Shown one piece after another: positions 43,745 to 50,995 of a stretch of 64,000 bases of DNA. The translations under genes and the position numbers were made by a program. This DNA is from Bordetella parapertussis (lineage in GTDB: Bacteria; Pseudomonadota; Gammaproteobacteria; Burkholderiales; Casimicrobiaceae): positions 1-64,000 of the forward strand of contig CALQLA020000005.1 of NCBI GenBank assembly GCA_943331295.2, in the 5' to 3' direction. The notes beneath the pieces are model-generated. The model was not told the origin of the DNA, did no database searches, and worked only from the letters and a program-made list of their open reading frames with translations. Numbering within the stretch: position 1 is the stretch's first letter; each line of letters starts with the position of its first letter.

Positions 43745-44230
43745 CTGACGCTCGTCGCCGGCCTCGCGCTGGCGACGGCGTCGGCATGGGCCGCCGAGGC
43801 GCTCCAGCCCTGGACCGGCGGCCCGCCGCCGGCGCTGGCGCTCAAGACGCTCGCGGGGCAGGAGATCACGCTCGCCGCGTTCCGCGGGCGCACGGTCATC
43901 ATCAACTTCTGGGCGACGTGGTGCGCGCCGTGCGTGGCGGAGATGCCGTCGCTGCAGCGGCTGCGCGACAGGCTGGCGCCGCAGGGCGTCGAGGTCGTCG
44001 CCGTGAACCTGCAGGAAAACGCGGCGCGGATCGGGCCGTTCGTCGCGCGTCTCGGCGTCGCGTTCCCCGTCGTCCGCGATCACGACGGCTCGGTACGCAA
44101 AGCCTGGAGCGTCGACGTCTTCCCGACGACCTTCGTCATCGGCCCCGACGGGCGCATCGCGTGGGTCGCGCGCGGCGAGGTCGACTGGGACGACGACGCA
44201 GTACAATCGAAGCTTCGCAGCCTGCGCTGA
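43745..44230 (+). CDS. TlpA/ResA-type thioredoxin-like exported protein, start unclear
   Basis: The frame encodes a signal-like LTLVAGLALATASAWA, then a redoxin domain with VIINFWATWCAPCVAEMPSL (active-site CAPC), a TlpA-type insert, and FPTTFVIGPDGRIAWVARG with the cis-proline. No ATG, GTG or TTG exists in frame before the active site. A TGA stands in frame at 43712, and the first usable codon is CTG at 43745. A one-base indel would join it to the GTG at 43711. So this is either a CTG start, a frameshift or an error. It likely handles disulfides, fitting the cysteine-rich G8 protein upstream. Confidence 0.75.
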   Translation: MTLVAGLALATASAWAAEALQPWTGGPPPALALKTLAGQEITLAAFRGRTVIINFWATWCAPCVAEMPSLQRLRDRLAPQGVEVVAVNLQENAARIGPFVARLGVAFPVVRDHDGSVRKAWSVDVFPTTFVIGPDGRIAWVARGEVDWDDDAVQSKLRSLR

Positions 44231-44286
44231 ACAGCGCCGGCCGGTACCTTGCACCGATTCGCCGAACCCCGAACCCAGGAACATCG

Positions 44287-45057
44287 ATGGACCGTCGCCA
44301 TTTTCTTGCGGCAGCCGCTGCGCTGCCCCTCGTCGCCCCCCATGCCGGCCCGGCGGCTGCCCAGTCCGCCCCGGCCCGCACCTACACGCCCGTGCCTGGC
44401 GCGTGGCGGACATTCGAAGTCACGACCCGGCTCGAGATATTGTTCGCCGGCCCCGACACCAAAGCCTGGATTCCCGTCCCGGCGCTGACGTCCGACTGGC
44501 AGCAGTCGCTGCCGTCCACGTGGTCGGGCAACGTTCGGGATGCCGCTGTCTTCACCGACCCGACGTACGGCGCGAAGATGGTGCGCGCCGCGTGGGCCGA
44601 CAGCGAGGCGTCGCCGGTGATCGAGGTGGTGACGCGGGTGCGCACCCGCGACCGCAGCGTCGACTGGGCGAAGAAGTCCGCGCCGGTCCTCGCGGCCGAC
44701 GAGCGCGCGTTGATCACGAAGGCGCAGCATTGCCGCGCCGAAGTATGGCTCGCGGGCTATGGCTGGGTGGCGATGGATCCCGCCGACGTCGCGAAGGTGA
44801 TGCGGCAGGAGACGGCGTCCTGGATCAAGGACCCGAAGGACGCGCTGGTGGCGCCCGTGTATGGCGCGCTGTTCGGCGCGTGGGAAGGCAACTGGATGGG
44901 CTACAACGACGCGCACGACCTCGCGCTGCCCGGCACCGCCGGTGCCCCCGTCCCGTTCCTGATGTACCCGCAGGCCGAGGCGCGCGGCGAGCGCGTCGAC
45001 AGCCTCGACCCCGACACCTTCAAGTACCGGATCACGGCGCGCGAAATCACCGCCTGA
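44287..45057 (+). CDS. Exported transglutaminase-like protein lacking its catalytic segment
   Basis: A 256-residue exported protein (MDRRHFLAAAAALPLVAPHA, cut near AAA). The N-terminal domain (WRTFEVTTRLEILFAGPDTK, WIPVPAL) and the C-terminal part of a transglutaminase-like cysteine protease (KAQHCRAEVWLAGYGWVAMD, PADVAKV, with the H and D of the triad) are present. Between APVLAADERAL and ITKAQHC about 100 residues normally found are missing, including the catalytic cysteine. The join is in frame. The remaining protein is probably inactive as an enzyme but may fold. Confidence 0.8.
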   Translation: MDRRHFLAAAAALPLVAPHAGPAAAQSAPARTYTPVPGAWRTFEVTTRLEILFAGPDTKAWIPVPALTSDWQQSLPSTWSGNVRDAAVFTDPTYGAKMVRAAWADSEASPVIEVVTRVRTRDRSVDWAKKSAPVLAADERALITKAQHCRAEVWLAGYGWVAMDPADVAKVMRQETASWIKDPKDALVAPVYGALFGAWEGNWMGYNDAHDLALPGTAGAPVPFLMYPQAEARGERVDSLDPDTFKYRITAREITA

Positions 45058-45101
45058 CGGCGGCGGGTAGCGCGGCGAGGGGCCCGTATCGCGCGGTCCC
45101 G

Positions 45102-47477
45102 TCAGGCAATCACGCCGGCATCGCGCAGCGCCTTCTGCTCGTCGCTGCCGAGCCCCAGCAGCTCGCCGAACACGTAGCCGTTGTCGGCGCCCAGCGCCGG
45201 CGCCGGCGACGACTCGCCGCGCCAGCCGCGCGCGTCGCGCCACGGCAGCGGGGCCTGCTCGACGCCGTCGGCAACGGTGCGGAACGCGCCGCGGAGGACG
45301 AGATGCGGGTCCACGGCGACCTCGGCGATCGCGCGCGAGCGGGCCGCCGCGATGCCGGCGCCCAGCAGCTTGGCTTCGGCGGCGGCGGCCGGCTGCGTCG
45401 CGAGCCACGCGGCGACGCGCCGGTTGACGTCCGCCTTGTGGCGCAGCCGGCCGTCGTGGCTCGCCCATGCGCCGGTCGCGGCGAGTGCTTGCTCGCCCAT
45501 CATCTCGCACAGCGCGCGCCACTCGTCGTCGGTCCGGACCGACAGCGCGAGCCAGCTGTCGCAACCGGCGCAAGGGAAGCAGCCGGAAGGCGCGGCGCCC
45601 GGCTCGCTGTCGCTGCCGGTCTCGGCGGGCGGCTGGTGCAGCGCGGCGCGGAGCAGGGCGCCGGGCAGGAGCGCGACGGTGCTCTCCAGCATCGACAGGT
45701 CGACGACCATGCCTTCGCCGGTCTGCGCGCGGTGCCACAGGCCGGCCAGCACCGCGAGCACCTCCCACAGCGCGGTCATCGGGTCGGTCCACGCCGGCAG
45801 GATGCCCATCGCCTCCAGCCCCGGATTGAGCGTGCCCAGCATGCTGACGCGGCCGCTGTAGCCCTGCAGCAGCGAGCCGTAGGCGAGCGCGTCGCGCTGC
45901 GGCCCGGTGCGGCCCAGCCCCGAGGCCGACACGAACACGATGTCGGGCCTGGCCTTGGCGAGGTCGGCGTAGGCGAGCCCGTACTTCTGCAGCACGCGCC
46001 CGGAAAAATTCTCCACCACGACGTCGCTTTCGGCGACGAGGCGGCGCAGCAGTGCCTGGCCTTCGGCGCTCGCGATGTTGAGCGTGCAGCTCTTCTTGTT
46101 GCGGTTGACGCCGCCGTACATGCCGCCGCGCTGCGAGAACTCGGGCCGCGTCGACGATTCGATCTTGATGATCTCGGCGCCCATGCCGCCCAGCATCTTG
46201 GTCGCCATCGGGCCCGCCATCACCCAGCTGAAGTCGACGACCCGCACGCCGGAGAGCCGGAACGGCCGCCATTTGCGTCGGGCGCCGGCCGCAGCCGGCA
46301 CGGCGGCCTTCGCCTCGCCCAGCGCCGGCGCGGCGACCGCGTGGCCGCGGGCGAGGGTGGCCCCCGTCGTCGCCCGCATCAGGAACGGCAGGCCCGGCAC
46401 CGGCACGGTCGCGCCGGGCGCCACCTGCAGCGCCGAATAGAACTCGCGCGCTGCCAGCTGCGCGTTGGCGACCATGTCTGCGGCGTTGCTGACCGGGAAG
46501 CACGCGACGCGTTCCTCCTGCGCGCGCGCGAACACGTCGGCCCGCCGCTGCGTCGCCGCCCACGCCGACATCTTCTCGCCGATGGCGACCGCATGGGCCG
46601 CGCGGATGGCGCGGTCGCCGCAAAGCGCCGCGTCGGCGCTCCAGTCCGGATGGCCCATCACCTCCAGCCAGCGCGCCCACTGGTGGTCCTCGCGCGGCGA
46701 CACCATGATGGCGCCGTCGGCGCACTGCAGCAGCCAGACGAGCCCGCCCGCGACCATCGTCGGCTTGGCCGGGTCGCGCTGGCGGCCGGGCGGCGCGATG
46801 CCGGCGCGCCAGTCGCCGAACGGCTCGACCAGCAGGTAGGAGAAGAAATCCTCGGCCGCGAAGTCGACCTGCGGCGCCGGCTGCCCCGGCACGATCTCGC
46901 TCATCGCCCACAGCGCGGCATTGGCCACGACGATGCCGGCGGCGAGCGTGCCCTCCCAGTCGGCGCAGGCCATCGGCGGCGTCCTGGCCGGATCGGTCAC
47001 GGGGCAGGCCTGGTGGTACGCGAAGCCGGCCGCGTGCTGGACGACGTACGGCGAGCTGGGCTGCGTCGCGCGTGGCCCGACGATGCCGTGCGGCGTCACG
47101 CAGACGGTCACCGGGCGCGACGCCGGCGCGAGCGCGGCAACGGCAGGCGGGAGCGCCGACGCGCCGGGCGCATCGGGCGAGGCGATGACGATGTCGCTCC
47201 ACGCGACGAGGTCGCGCAGCACCTTCTGGCCTTCGGTGCTGCCGGCGTCGATACCGACGCTCTTCTTGTCGTAGTTGAGGTAGCCGAACAGCGCGCTGTC
47301 CTCCGCCGACGCCGGAACCGCGAACGGTTCCATGCGGCGCGCCGGATCGCCGCCGGCCGCCGGTTCGACCTTGACGACGTCGGCACCGAGGTTAGCGAGC
47401 AGCCGCGCGCCGAAGGCCGCGGCGACGTCGCTGCCGATCTCGACGACGCGCAGCCCGGCGAGCGGACGCAGGCTCAT
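45102..47477 (-). CDS. Double-length CaiB/BaiF CoA-transferase
   Basis: A 791-residue protein made of two CaiB/BaiF-type units. The first begins MSLRPLAGLRVVEIGSDVAA and has LANLGADVVKVEPAAGGDPA. The second begins FRLSGVRVVDFSWVMAGPMA, with LGGMGAEIIKIESSTRPEFS and ENFSGRVLQKYGLAYADLAK. Tandem forms occur in several catabolic clusters, where the subunits of the interlocked dimer are joined. It would activate an acid substrate with CoA. It is the last gene of the leftward operon after the lyase and two hydratase genes. The ATG at 47477 is used; an upstream TTG at 47504 is possible. Confidence 0.9.
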   Translation of the reverse strand: MSLRPLAGLRVVEIGSDVAAAFGARLLANLGADVVKVEPAAGGDPARRMEPFAVPASAEDSALFGYLNYDKKSVGIDAGSTEGQKVLRDLVAWSDIVIASPDAPGASALPPAVAALAPASRPVTVCVTPHGIVGPRATQPSSPYVVQHAAGFAYHQACPVTDPARTPPMACADWEGTLAAGIVVANAALWAMSEIVPGQPAPQVDFAAEDFFSYLLVEPFGDWRAGIAPPGRQRDPAKPTMVAGGLVWLLQCADGAIMVSPREDHQWARWLEVMGHPDWSADAALCGDRAIRAAHAVAIGEKMSAWAATQRRADVFARAQEERVACFPVSNAADMVANAQLAAREFYSALQVAPGATVPVPGLPFLMRATTGATLARGHAVAAPALGEAKAAVPAAAGARRKWRPFRLSGVRVVDFSWVMAGPMATKMLGGMGAEIIKIESSTRPEFSQRGGMYGGVNRNKKSCTLNIASAEGQALLRRLVAESDVVVENFSGRVLQKYGLAYADLAKARPDIVFVSASGLGRTGPQRDALAYGSLLQGYSGRVSMLGTLNPGLEAMGILPAWTDPMTALWEVLAVLAGLWHRAQTGEGMVVDLSMLESTVALLPGALLRAALHQPPAETGSDSEPGAAPSGCFPCAGCDSWLALSVRTDDEWRALCEMMGEQALAATGAWASHDGRLRHKADVNRRVAAWLATQPAAAAEAKLLGAGIAAARSRAIAEVAVDPHLVLRGAFRTVADGVEQAPLPWRDARGWRGESSPAPALGADNGYVFGELLGLGSDEQKALRDAGVIA

Positions 47478-47535
47478 CGCGACCGCCGCCGGGCGGCGCT
47501 GCAACGGGGGATCACGGGATACGCCGGGAGAGCGC

Positions 47536-48486
47536 TCAACGCGCCCGGTACCGCGCGAGGGAGCCGCTTTTCATCAGCTTGCCGGGGAGCTCGTGGCCCA
47601 CCATGCCCTCGACATGCCGCGCGACGTCGATCAGTTGCTCGAGGTCGACCCCGGTGTCGATGCCCATTTCCTCGCACAGGAACACGAGGTCCTCGGTGCA
47701 GACGTTGCCGGCGGCGCCCTTGTTGCCCGCGAACGGGCAACCGCCCAGGCCCCCGACCGACGAGTCGAACACGGCGACGCCCAGGCTCATCGCCGCCGAC
47801 GCGTTGGACAGCGCCGTGCCGCGCGTGTCGTGCAGGTGCAGCCGGATCTCGAGGTCGGGCCAGCGCTCGCGCACCGCGCCGACGAGGCGCCGCGTCTGCT
47901 CCGGGTTGCCCCAGCCCATCGTGTCGGCGAGGCTCGTGCGGCGCAGCGTGCAGCCGTGGTCCGCCATCACCGCGGCGCCGCGCGCCAGGAGCAGGACGAC
48001 CTTCGCCACCGGCACCGGCCCTTCGAAATTGCAGCCGAAGGCGGCCGGGATGTGCAGGTCGTCGACGGCGATGCCCACGTCGCGGTACTGCGCGATCCAC
48101 ACCGGGAAGTCCTGCAGCGTCTCGTCGATCGTCTTGTTGGTGTTGCGCTTCGAGAACGTGTCGGTCGCGGTCAGCATCAGCTTGCCCGTCACCGTGACGT
48201 GGCCGTTGGCGACCGCGCGGTCGAGGCCCTTGGCATTGAGCCACAGCCCGTGGTACTCGACGCCGTCGCGGTAGGGCAGGCGCGCGAACACCTCGCCGCT
48301 GTCGGCCATCTGCGGCACGGCTTTCGGATTGACGAACGAGCCGACCTCGATCTCGCGCAGGCCCGCAGCGACGAGGCGTTCGACGAGGTCGACCTTCTGG
48401 TCGGTCGAGAAGATGGTCTTCTCGATCTGCAGCCCGTCGCGGGGGCCGACCTCCATGATGCGGACGGACGAGGGAAGATCTGCCAT
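47536..48486 (-). CDS. Hydroxymethylglutaryl-CoA lyase-like enzyme
   Basis: A 316-residue HMGL/DRE-TIM metallolyase. It opens with the segment MEVGPRDGLQIEKTIFSTDQ, has IEVGSFVNPKAVPQMADSGE, the metal-ligand HLHDTRGTALSN, and the HMG-CoA-lyase signature loop GGLGGCPFAGNKGAAGN. It would cleave a 3-hydroxy-3-methylacyl-CoA ester to acetyl-CoA plus a keto acid. Together with the hydratases and CoA-transferase, this outlines hydration and cleavage of a branched acid. The ATG at 48486 begins MADLPSSVRIMEVG. Confidence 0.92.
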   Translation of the reverse strand: MADLPSSVRIMEVGPRDGLQIEKTIFSTDQKVDLVERLVAAGLREIEVGSFVNPKAVPQMADSGEVFARLPYRDGVEYHGLWLNAKGLDRAVANGHVTVTGKLMLTATDTFSKRNTNKTIDETLQDFPVWIAQYRDVGIAVDDLHIPAAFGCNFEGPVPVAKVVLLLARGAAVMADHGCTLRRTSLADTMGWGNPEQTRRLVGAVRERWPDLEIRLHLHDTRGTALSNASAAMSLGVAVFDSSVGGLGGCPFAGNKGAAGNVCTEDLVFLCEEMGIDTGVDLEQLIDVARHVEGMVGHELPGKLMKSGSLARYRAR

Positions 48487-48508
48487 GGTTTCTGCGGTGC
48501 TCCGTGCG

Positions 48509-48976
48509 CTACGCGACCAGCGCGGGGTTGAACGGGTACGGCACGGCGGGGCCGTTCCGCTGCGGCACGACGACCGTCGCGGTGCCGGGCGAGCCCTCGA
48601 CGCCGTTCTGGTCCTTCAACCCGATCTCGAGGCTGACGACGCCGAGCCCGCCGCGCACTTCCTTGCCGGTCACGCGGCCCCACGCCGTCAGCGTGTCGCC
48701 GGGGACGTTCATGCTGCGGTACTGGAACTTCATCTGCCACAGCCAGCCGGTCTCGCCGACCCAGTCGGTCAAAAGCTGCATCAGCACGTGCTGCTTCCAC
48801 GAGCCGTTGACGAGCACGTCGGGCAGGCCGTCATGCTGCGTGGCGTAGCGCCAGTCGTAGTGGATCCGGTGCCAGTTCTCCATCGACGCCGACCACCGGA
48901 TGATGTGCGCGGTGCTCATCGGGCCCTTCACTACCGTCGGGACGTCCTGCCCGATCGCGATGTCTTCGAAATACAT
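48509..48976 (-). CDS. MaoC-like hotdog dehydratase/hydratase
   Basis: A 155-residue single-hotdog protein with MYFEDIAIGQDVPTVVKGPM, the hydratase-2-like motif SMENWHRIHYDWRYA and the PDVLVNGSWKQHVLMQLLTD helix. The next gene upstream encodes a FAS1-type dehydratase partner. Such two-gene pairs form heterodimers that hydrate enoyl-CoA or mesaconyl-type esters. It lies between that gene and the HMG-CoA-lyase gene in the leftward operon. Confidence 0.88.
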   Translation of the reverse strand: MYFEDIAIGQDVPTVVKGPMSTAHIIRWSASMENWHRIHYDWRYATQHDGLPDVLVNGSWKQHVLMQLLTDWVGETGWLWQMKFQYRSMNVPGDTLTAWGRVTGKEVRGGLGVVSLEIGLKDQNGVEGSPGTATVVVPQRNGPAVPYPFNPALVA

Positions 48977-48995
48977 AGCCGTGGTCTCCTCTGCT

Positions 48996-49526
48996 TCAGC
49001 GCATGATCTGGACGTTGACCGACTTCACCAGCGGCCGTCCGTCCGAGGTCGCGTAGTTGTCCTCGACGACGACGAAGACCATCGGCCCCTTCTTGCCCTC
49101 GCGCTGGTAGATGTCGCGGAACGTGCTCTGGCACACGATGCGCTCGCCGACCTTGGCATAGCTGTAGAACTCGTACTCGTAGCCGCCGTTCAGCACGCCC
49201 GAGAGCGGGATCGGCAGCTTGGGCAGGCCCGCGCGCATCTGGCGCGAGACGCCGTCGAAATCGGGGTCCGCCATGAGTTCGAGCGTGTCGAGCGGATCGT
49301 CCGCGCGCCGGCGGAACGCGTGCACCGGGAAGCCGGGCGGCGCCACGGGCTTCTCGTAGCGGCTGGCGGCGGCCCACTCGGCGTCCCAGTAGCGCGGATG
49401 CTGGTCCATCGTCGCGTGGAAGAAGCGGCGCACCTCGCTCGACTGCACCGGGTCGCAGGCCTCCTCCCACTTCGATTGCACGCCGATCAGCGCGCGCACT
49501 TCGTCGGTGATGTAGTTCGTGGACAT
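48996..49526 (-). CDS. FAS1-like N-terminal MaoC dehydratase subunit
   Basis: A 176-residue hotdog protein of the FAS1_DH type, the usual structural partner of a MaoC catalytic subunit. It includes MSTNYITDEVRALIGVQSKW, SSEVRRFFHATMDQHPRYWD, VAPPGFPVHAF, and VLNGGYEYEFYSYAKVGERI. First gene of the leftward operon. GGGAG precedes the ATG at 49526. A copy of the LysR-linked element lies 100-167 bases upstream. Confidence 0.85.
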   Translation of the reverse strand: MSTNYITDEVRALIGVQSKWEEACDPVQSSEVRRFFHATMDQHPRYWDAEWAAASRYEKPVAPPGFPVHAFRRRADDPLDTLELMADPDFDGVSRQMRAGLPKLPIPLSGVLNGGYEYEFYSYAKVGERIVCQSTFRDIYQREGKKGPMVFVVVEDNYATSDGRPLVKSVNVQIMR

Positions 49527-49626
49527 TGCTCGAGTCTCCCTCCGTGGTGACGGCCGGCGCGGTCGCGCGCGTGCCGCTCGGGTTGCCGTCCGGAGCCGGC
49601 GACAACTTATTTTTCAAGCACGGAAT

Positions 49627-49693
49627 CTAGCGGCGTATCGCCGCCGCGGGAAAGTGCCGAAGAGGCACGGGGGCCGTCGCAATCCGCGATGGC
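49627..49693 (-). promoter_or_regulatory. LysR-linked 66-bp element, left copy (upstream of the leftward operon)
   Basis: This 67-base element recurs as a near-identical inverted copy at 50689-50754, on the other side of lysR. A core of 33 bases is identical. It contains a hairpin GTGCC-GAAGA-GGCAC and a half-conserved palindrome TCGCAATCCGCGA (49677-49689), which resembles a LysR-type box. Read in the direction of the leftward operon, palindrome and hairpin come in the same order as the right copy does for the rightward operon. It could be an operator, an attenuator, or both. Confidence 0.7.
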
Positions 49694-49730
49694 CGGCGGC
49701 CGCGGGTGGCCGCGGCCGGCACGCCGGCGG

Positions 49731-50621
49731 CTAGCCGTCGAGCAGCGTCGCGATCATCGCCTCGACGGCGCGCGGCCGCGGGTTCTGGCGCGGCGCGTAG
49801 AGGCGCAGCTCGCGGTTGGCCCACGGCTCCTCCAGCGTGCGCCGGATGTAGCGGCGCGAGCCCGAGTGCGTCGAGGCCACGCGGCTCGGCAGGATCGCGA
49901 TGCCGAGCCCGGCCTCCACCATCCGGCATACGCCGTCGAAGCTGCCGACGGCGACGCTGATCCGGATCGGGTGGTTGTCGGCCGCCGCGCGCGCGTGCAA
50001 CAGGCGGTCGAGCGCGCCGCCCGACTGGATGATGACGAGCGGGTAGGGCAGCACGTCGGCGAAGCGGACGCTGCGCCGCTTGCCCAGTTCGTGGCCGGGC
50101 GGCAGCACGACCGACAGCGGGTCGTTCGCGAGATGCCAGGACTCGATGCCGGTCGGGACGTTGATCCCCACCCCGACGCCGATGTCGGCGCGCTCGTCGA
50201 GGCAGGCGCGGATCACCTCCTCGGAGATGACCTCCTGCAGCGCGATCTCGACCAGCGGATACTTGTCGCGGAACGTATTGAGGCGCTCGGGCAGCAGGCC
50301 GACGACCGCCGACGAATTGGCGAACAGGCGCAGCGTGCCGCGCATCTCCCCGGCCTGGGTCTGGACCTCGCGGACCAGGCTCTGCAGGTCCTGCTCGAGC
50401 CGCGCGCCGCGCAGGCAGGCGATCTGCCCGGCGTCGGTCAGCGCGATGCCGCGGGCGGAGCGCACGAACAGCGGGACGCCGAACGCGTCCTCGAGATCGG
50501 CGATGCGCCGCGACAGCGCCGAAGCGGCGATGTGCTCGCGCGCAGCGGCGCGGGCGATCGAGCCTTCCTTGGCGGCGGTCATGAACAGCCGGAGGCTGTA
50601 CGGATCAATGCGGCGGGTCAT
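49731..50621 (-). CDS. LysR-family transcriptional regulator, hub of the divergent operons
   Basis: A 296-residue LTTR. The N-terminal winged HTH reads MTRRIDPYSLRLFMTAAKEG, then IARAAAREHIAASALSRRIA. The effector domain includes GTLRLFANSSAVVGLLPERL and YPLVEIALQEVISEEVIRAC. The effector pocket differs between LTTRs, so the inducer is not readable; a CoA-pathway substrate is likely. It sits between two catabolic operons. Each has an upstream copy of the same ~66-bp element. One copy lies in its own promoter region, so autoregulation is plausible. Confidence 0.9.
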   Translation of the reverse strand: MTRRIDPYSLRLFMTAAKEGSIARAAAREHIAASALSRRIADLEDAFGVPLFVRSARGIALTDAGQIACLRGARLEQDLQSLVREVQTQAGEMRGTLRLFANSSAVVGLLPERLNTFRDKYPLVEIALQEVISEEVIRACLDERADIGVGVGINVPTGIESWHLANDPLSVVLPPGHELGKRRSVRFADVLPYPLVIIQSGGALDRLLHARAAADNHPIRISVAVGSFDGVCRMVEAGLGIAILPSRVASTHSGSRRYIRRTLEEPWANRELRLYAPRQNPRPRAVEAMIATLLDG

Positions 50622-50688
50622 CTCGTTCTTCGACGCGGGGGCAGGCCGGGAGGGTCCCGAAGGAACATATTACTGGAAGCGGGGGCAG

Positions 50689-50754
50689 GCCATCGCAATT
50701 TGCGACGGCCCCCGTGCCTCTTCGGCACTTTCTAGAGCGGTGATACGCCGCTAA
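50689..50754 (+). promoter_or_regulatory. LysR-linked 66-bp element, right copy (lysR promoter and rightward operon)
   Basis: Inverted near-copy of the element at 49627-49693, one base shorter. It has a perfect 13-base palindrome TCGCAATTTGCGA (50693-50705) of the LysR T-N11-A kind, then the hairpin GTGCC-TCTTC-GGCAC followed by TTTC. It lies about 70-135 bases upstream of lysR and about 240-310 bases upstream of the binding-protein gene. The remaining gap (to 50995) holds only a strong ribosome site. Binding by the LysR protein is inference. Confidence 0.72.
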
Positions 50755-50995
50755 ATTGCAGCCTCACCGTCGCACGAACTGACGAAGCACGACCCACGAT
50801 CAGGTGCGCCAGGAGGAGCCGCAATGCGTGCGCTGCACGCGCCGTGCCGGAAGCCCCCGTTCCGCGCCGGAGCCCTCATGGGTGGTGGGCACGCCAGCCG
50901 GAATCGGCGGCGGGCCATGCGACCGGCACCGGACACGCGGACAGCGCGGCCGCGCCGGCACAGCCGTTGCGGAAGTCACCACAGGAGCGAGAACC

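Noticed and set aside
45054..45100. CTGACGG...CCGTCAG hairpin between convergent genes
   Set aside because: Seven-base arms with a loop of more than 30 bases and no T-run; too weak to list as a terminator.
44080..47202. Very long minus-strand frame of about 1040 codons
   Set aside because: It is an Arg/Ala-rich antisense shadow overlapping genes with clear homology; typical of high-GC DNA. Many other long overlapping frames were dropped for the same reason.
50824..50995. Small ORFs before the binding-protein gene
   Set aside because: Their products are Arg-rich with no homology, and the strong AGGAG site serves the ATG at 50996 in another frame.
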